A DNA stretch of 17,876 nt, taken from positions 1-17,876 of the forward strand of contig JAUWZT010000038.1 in the NCBI GenBank assembly GCA_030615145.1, given 5' to 3'. The translations under genes and the position numbers were made by a program. Shown in pieces: positions 15,145-17,876 of this stretch. The number at the start of each line of letters is the position of its first letter. Within the stretch, counting starts at the first letter, position 1. Under the pieces are notes generated by a model. That model had not been told where the DNA came from and ran no database searches. It saw only the letters and a program-made list of their open reading frames with translations. This stretch comes from Promethearchaeota archaeon (GTDB lineage Archaea; Asgardarchaeota; Lokiarchaeia; Sigyniarchaeales; SOKP01).

Positions 15145-16386
15145 ATGATATTTGACTTAATTATTATCGGTGGTGGTCCAGGTGGGGCAACAGCTGCAAA
15201 GATTGCCGCAGAAAGTAATGCGAATGTGCTTTTACTTGAAGCTGGGGAAGAAGGTAGATATAAATGTTGTGCGGGAGGAATTCCTGCTAGAAGCAAAGAT
15301 TTCTCACCAATACCCCACGGAGTCGGTGAACGTGAAGTTACTGGTGGAGTTCTATTTACTCCAAAAAAAGGGCCCATGGAATTCGAAGCTTCTGGAAAAA
15401 ATAATAAGGGTTATTGCATGTTTCGAACCGACTTCGATAAATATCTATTGGATATTTCCCAAGACGCTGGCGCCCAAGTAATTTATGAATCTCGAGTAAA
15501 ACGAATTGAGATTGGCAAAAATAAGAACGTTAAGATAGTAGGGACAAAAGAATTTCAAAGCAAATGTGTGATCCTCGCAACCGGATTGGGGGGAGCAAAA
15601 TTACAAAGAACTCTCGATATCGAGGTTCCGCCAATGATAAGTGGAATACAAGCGGAAATCAGCGTCCCCGAATCTGTCATAGACGACCAATTTGGTAATC
15701 GAGTATGGGAATTCTTCGATCGTAGTTTAATTGATCACGGGATTGGGTGGGTATTTCCTAAAAGTCAAACGCTTAGCGTTGGAGTTTTAGGGAAGGGAGT
15801 TAAAATGAGTCATTTTAACGCTTTTCTCAAGAGTCCATTCATAAAGGATAAAATCGAAGGAAGAGAGATGAAAGTTTTTGGTGGTCGAAAAGTTTGGGCA
15901 GCTCCTATACCCGATCGATTGATCGCAAAACCTTATCGTGAGCGAGTTATGGTAATTGGAGATGCTTGTGGAACCGCGGATCCAATTTTATACGAAGGAA
16001 TTTATCAAGCGCGATTATCTGGCAAAATTGCGACAGAAGTTTTCTGCCAAGCGCTTGAAAAAGAGGATTTTGGAGAATCTGAACTTGCGAGATACAATGA
16101 ACTCCTACTAAAACACCTCTACGAAGACGGTTTGAGGTATTCCTATAAAATCCATCACCTTTTGTATCATAGTGGTCTCTTGGAACGAATTCTCGAAGCG
16201 ATCTATTCAATGGCTCAAGATGATCCAGAAATGATGCAATCAACTATAGCATTATTTACAGGGAGTGAAACTAGGAAACATAGCTGGGAGGTTATGATGT
16301 CTCGTAAGTGGAAACTAATAAAACTTTTAGGTATTAAGAATAGTATGAAACTTCTCCCAACTTTGCTTCATGCTCTACGTATTTAA
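15145..16386 (+). CDS. geranylgeranyl reductase family FAD-dependent oxidoreductase
   Basis: 413 residues. The N-terminal dinucleotide-binding motif is IIGGGPGGATAA (7-18). A family-type cysteine segment YKCCAGGIP (39-47), FRTDFDKYL (93-101), the substrate-cavity strand GIGWVFP (199-205) and the second FAD motif GDACGTADPILYEGIYQA (272-289) follow in the usual order. Archaeal members saturate the isoprenoid chains of membrane lipids or of other polyprenyl compounds, using FAD at the membrane surface. The protein has the expected length. The context is odd: it sits 10 bases behind a sugar symporter with an SD-like site over the symporter stop, and opposite a sulfatase. It could therefore act on a polyprenyl carrier, a glycolipid or another unsaturated substrate instead of core lipids. 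The neighbouring gene on the right is convergent, so the operon ends here. Confidence 0.8.
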   Translation: MIFDLIIIGGGPGGATAAKIAAESNANVLLLEAGEEGRYKCCAGGIPARSKDFSPIPHGVGEREVTGGVLFTPKKGPMEFEASGKNNKGYCMFRTDFDKYLLDISQDAGAQVIYESRVKRIEIGKNKNVKIVGTKEFQSKCVILATGLGGAKLQRTLDIEVPPMISGIQAEISVPESVIDDQFGNRVWEFFDRSLIDHGIGWVFPKSQTLSVGVLGKGVKMSHFNAFLKSPFIKDKIEGREMKVFGGRKVWAAPIPDRLIAKPYRERVMVIGDACGTADPILYEGIYQARLSGKIATEVFCQALEKEDFGESELARYNELLLKHLYEDGLRYSYKIHHLLYHSGLLERILEAIYSMAQDDPEMMQSTIALFTGSETRKHSWEVMMSRKWKLIKLLGIKNSMKLLPTLLHALRI

Positions 16387-16419
16387 CAAGCAAAAGATAG
16401 TCGTATTATACCAACAATT

Positions 16420-17361
16420 CTATTTTAATTTTTTATACATGGGATAGAAAATAGGTGAAATATAAGCTCCAATTGCTTTAGAATAAAATTTTATAGTATC
16501 GGAGCGGCGAGAGTTGCCCACCCACATGATTTCACATTTGTTTAAACCATTCTGTTTCATGTCCCATAAGCACCACAAGAATAGTTGGGTTCCAATACTT
16601 TTTCCACGCAATGATTCCAAGACGCCCGTTGGGCCAAACGAGCCGGGATAAAATTGACTATGGGTAGAAAAACCAACTATTTCATTCTTAATGTTTTTCG
16701 CTATAAAAGTCGTTGGAGGATCGATATTAAATGATAACTGAACTTCTTCAGCCCAAGTACCGCGTGGAAATTGTTTTTTCACGAACCTTAAAGTGTTATT
16801 AATATCTTTAGGTTGGACTCGCTCATATTTATATCCGTTTTTTTCCAAGACTGGTTTATTCTTAACTTCAGTTAAAGATGCAGTAAGATTGAATATCGGT
16901 CTATGAGATTTAAACCTATGCTTTTTTAGAAAGAAAAACAAACTCGTATGGCGTACATCGACACCAGGTTGCCAATAATTAGGAACGCTCGCACCGTAAA
17001 AGATTTTTGATATGTTTTTTTCTTTAGCTCGCTTTAAAATTTCGGTAATGATTTTAGAACCAACACCATGACGGCGATAAGCACTATCAACTACGCAACC
17101 TTTAAGAAAACACTGACCTATTTTGACTTTTTTTCTAGTTACCGTAATAAAAGCGGCTATGGGCTGATTCGTCTCTGAATTAAATAAAAAAAGCGATAAG
17201 TCTTGCTCAAAACCATCATCTTCTAAAGTACCTCTCTGAAAATAGTCAAAAGGAAGCGAAAAAAAGTCCGAGTTGTTTTCAAATAACTGGTATATACTTT
17301 TTATATTTTCTGGAGCTAGGTGTCTATAATCAAATTCAGCAAAATTTTCTTTAATATTCAT
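16420..17361 (-). CDS. GNAT-family protein with two acetyltransferase domains
   Basis: 313 residues forming two GNAT folds in tandem. The N-terminal domain (about 1-155) has the acetyl-CoA pyrophosphate loop RRHGVG (96-101) after GCVVDSAY. The C-terminal domain (about 170-313) has GPTGVLESLRGKSIG (243-257), followed by WVGN and a closing FYSKAIGA (292-299). Both domains keep an R-x-x-G-x-G/A-type loop, although the second is R-G-K-S-I-G and may be weaker. Acetyl-CoA-dependent N-acetylation is the expected chemistry; the acceptor is unknown. It follows the HAD-hydrolase gene by 33 bases on the same strand, so the two are probably co-transcribed. A small-molecule or amino-sugar substrate is a guess from this pairing. 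ATG 17361 is the first in-frame Met, with no SD in front. Confidence 0.8.
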   Translation of the reverse strand: MNIKENFAEFDYRHLAPENIKSIYQLFENNSDFFSLPFDYFQRGTLEDDGFEQDLSLFLFNSETNQPIAAFITVTRKKVKIGQCFLKGCVVDSAYRRHGVGSKIITEILKRAKEKNISKIFYGASVPNYWQPGVDVRHTSLFFFLKKHRFKSHRPIFNLTASLTEVKNKPVLEKNGYKYERVQPKDINNTLRFVKKQFPRGTWAEEVQLSFNIDPPTTFIAKNIKNEIVGFSTHSQFYPGSFGPTGVLESLRGKSIGTQLFLWCLWDMKQNGLNKCEIMWVGNSRRSDTIKFYSKAIGAYISPIFYPMYKKLK

Positions 17362-17394
17362 ATAAACACTTTTTTTTATAAATTCTATTAATTT

Positions 17395-17876
17395 TTATAG
17401 AAGCTTCATTAAGTCATTTAATGTTCCGCTATAAGTGGGTTCTGGCGTTTCGGAATTTAATTTAGTATTTATACTATGTACTAAGAAGGTCTGCGAGCCT
17501 AACTTTGCGCATACAAGATCTTTATCTTCGTCCCCTACCATAATGCATTCTTTTGCAGAGAGGTTAAGATGTTTAAATATCAATTGATAATACAGTAGAT
17601 TTGGTTTGCTTGCACATGAATTTTCATAACTAGTTATCAGTTTGTAAGGAAAATCTCCAACTCCGGCCCAATCAAGGCGTTGTTGTATTGATGTTAAGGG
17701 GAGCAGAGGGTTGGTTGCAATTACTACTTCGTATCCCATATCAAATGCTGTTTTTACTACTTTATGCGCTTCTGGTTTCTTTTTAGTAAATTTGCGTAAT
17801 TTTATAAAATCTTCTTTATAGAATTTCGTAAAATATGGATCGACCTCTTCTTTGCTATAACCATTGAGCGGGAAGA
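17395..17876 (-). CDS. HAD-superfamily hydrolase, start lies beyond the window edge
   Basis: The frame runs in from the right edge and stops at TAG (17395-17397), giving about 159 visible residues. The first visible residues are FPLNGYSKEEVDPYF; the internal Met at 17739 is not the start. Visible HAD motifs are VVIATNP (motif II Thr), CASKPN (motif III Lys) and MVGDEDKDLVCAKLG (motif IV acidic pair). Motif I (DxDxT/V) and part of the cap lie outside. The spacing fits phosphoglycolate-phosphatase-like small-molecule phosphatases. It is followed after 33 bases by the tandem-GNAT gene, probably in one operon. Substrate unknown. Confidence 0.8.
   Translation of the reverse strand, partial: FPLNGYSKEEVDPYFTKFYKEDFIKLRKFTKKKPEAHKVVKTAFDMGYEVVIATNPLLPLTSIQQRLDWAGVGDFPYKLITSYENSCASKPNLLYYQLIFKHLNLSAKECIMVGDEDKDLVCAKLGSQTFLVHSINTKLNSETPEPTYSGTLNDLMKLL

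Noticed and set aside
17739..17739. Met at 17739 as the start of the HAD hydrolase
   Set aside because: The frame stays open for 45 more codons to the window edge, and the HAD catalytic motif I must lie upstream.
1..17876. CRISPR array, transposase, integrase or phage genes
   Set aside because: No regularly spaced direct repeats, no terminal inverted repeats bounding a gene and no mobile-element protein motifs were seen.

Overview
The window looks like a strongly AT-rich chromosome segment from an Asgard archaeon, most likely of the Lokiarchaeota group. This is inferred from four things. The first codons are the C-terminal TGS-type tail of a DRG-family GTPase, a family of archaea and eukaryotes. 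A geranylgeranyl-reductase-type flavoprotein fits archaeal lipids. TATA-box-like elements lie about 25-30 bases before several starts, some suggesting leaderless mRNAs. The 1211-residue helical-repeat/LRR/SAP/SWIM protein carries a segment (FWGHCSNLQAW and its surroundings) that I associate, from memory, with large Asgard LRR proteins. There are no rRNA, tRNA, CRISPR or transposase genes that I can see.

Left part (1-3500, all + strand): DRG GTPase tail; a small gene (313-651) whose open frame is interrupted by one in-frame TGA; a TIM-barrel metalloenzyme with a full endonuclease-IV-like set of nine candidate metal ligands; and two tandem paralogous membrane proteins, each with four membrane segments and a C-terminal zinc ribbon. 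Middle (3500-8000): a large minus-strand gene built from five ~72-residue helical repeats, two LRR blocks, a SAP-like motif and two SWIM zinc fingers. A 690-base upstream region follows, with one plausible 43-codon gene.

Right-centre (8000-16400): a metabolic neighbourhood. A URO-D/MtaA-type methyltransferase-like gene (+) converges on a GH94-like glycoside phosphorylase-family gene (-). The GH94-like gene lies downstream of, and on the same strand as, a cytoplasmic-type sulfatase with the CxPxR formylglycine motif. Divergently from the sulfatase run a GPH/MelB-type sugar symporter and, 10 bases later, a geranylgeranyl-reductase-family flavoprotein. The simplest reading is uptake of a (possibly sulfated) glycoside, followed by intracellular desulfation and cleavage; the substrate cannot be read from sequence. 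Right end (16400-17876, - strand): a tandem-GNAT acetyltransferase preceded by a HAD-family hydrolase cut by the window edge.

The most unusual items are the repeat/LRR/SAP/double-SWIM protein, the in-frame TGA gene, the sulfatase/symporter/GH94 cluster with an embedded lipid-reductase-like gene, and a leader inverted repeat that would bury the start codon of the methyltransferase-like gene.
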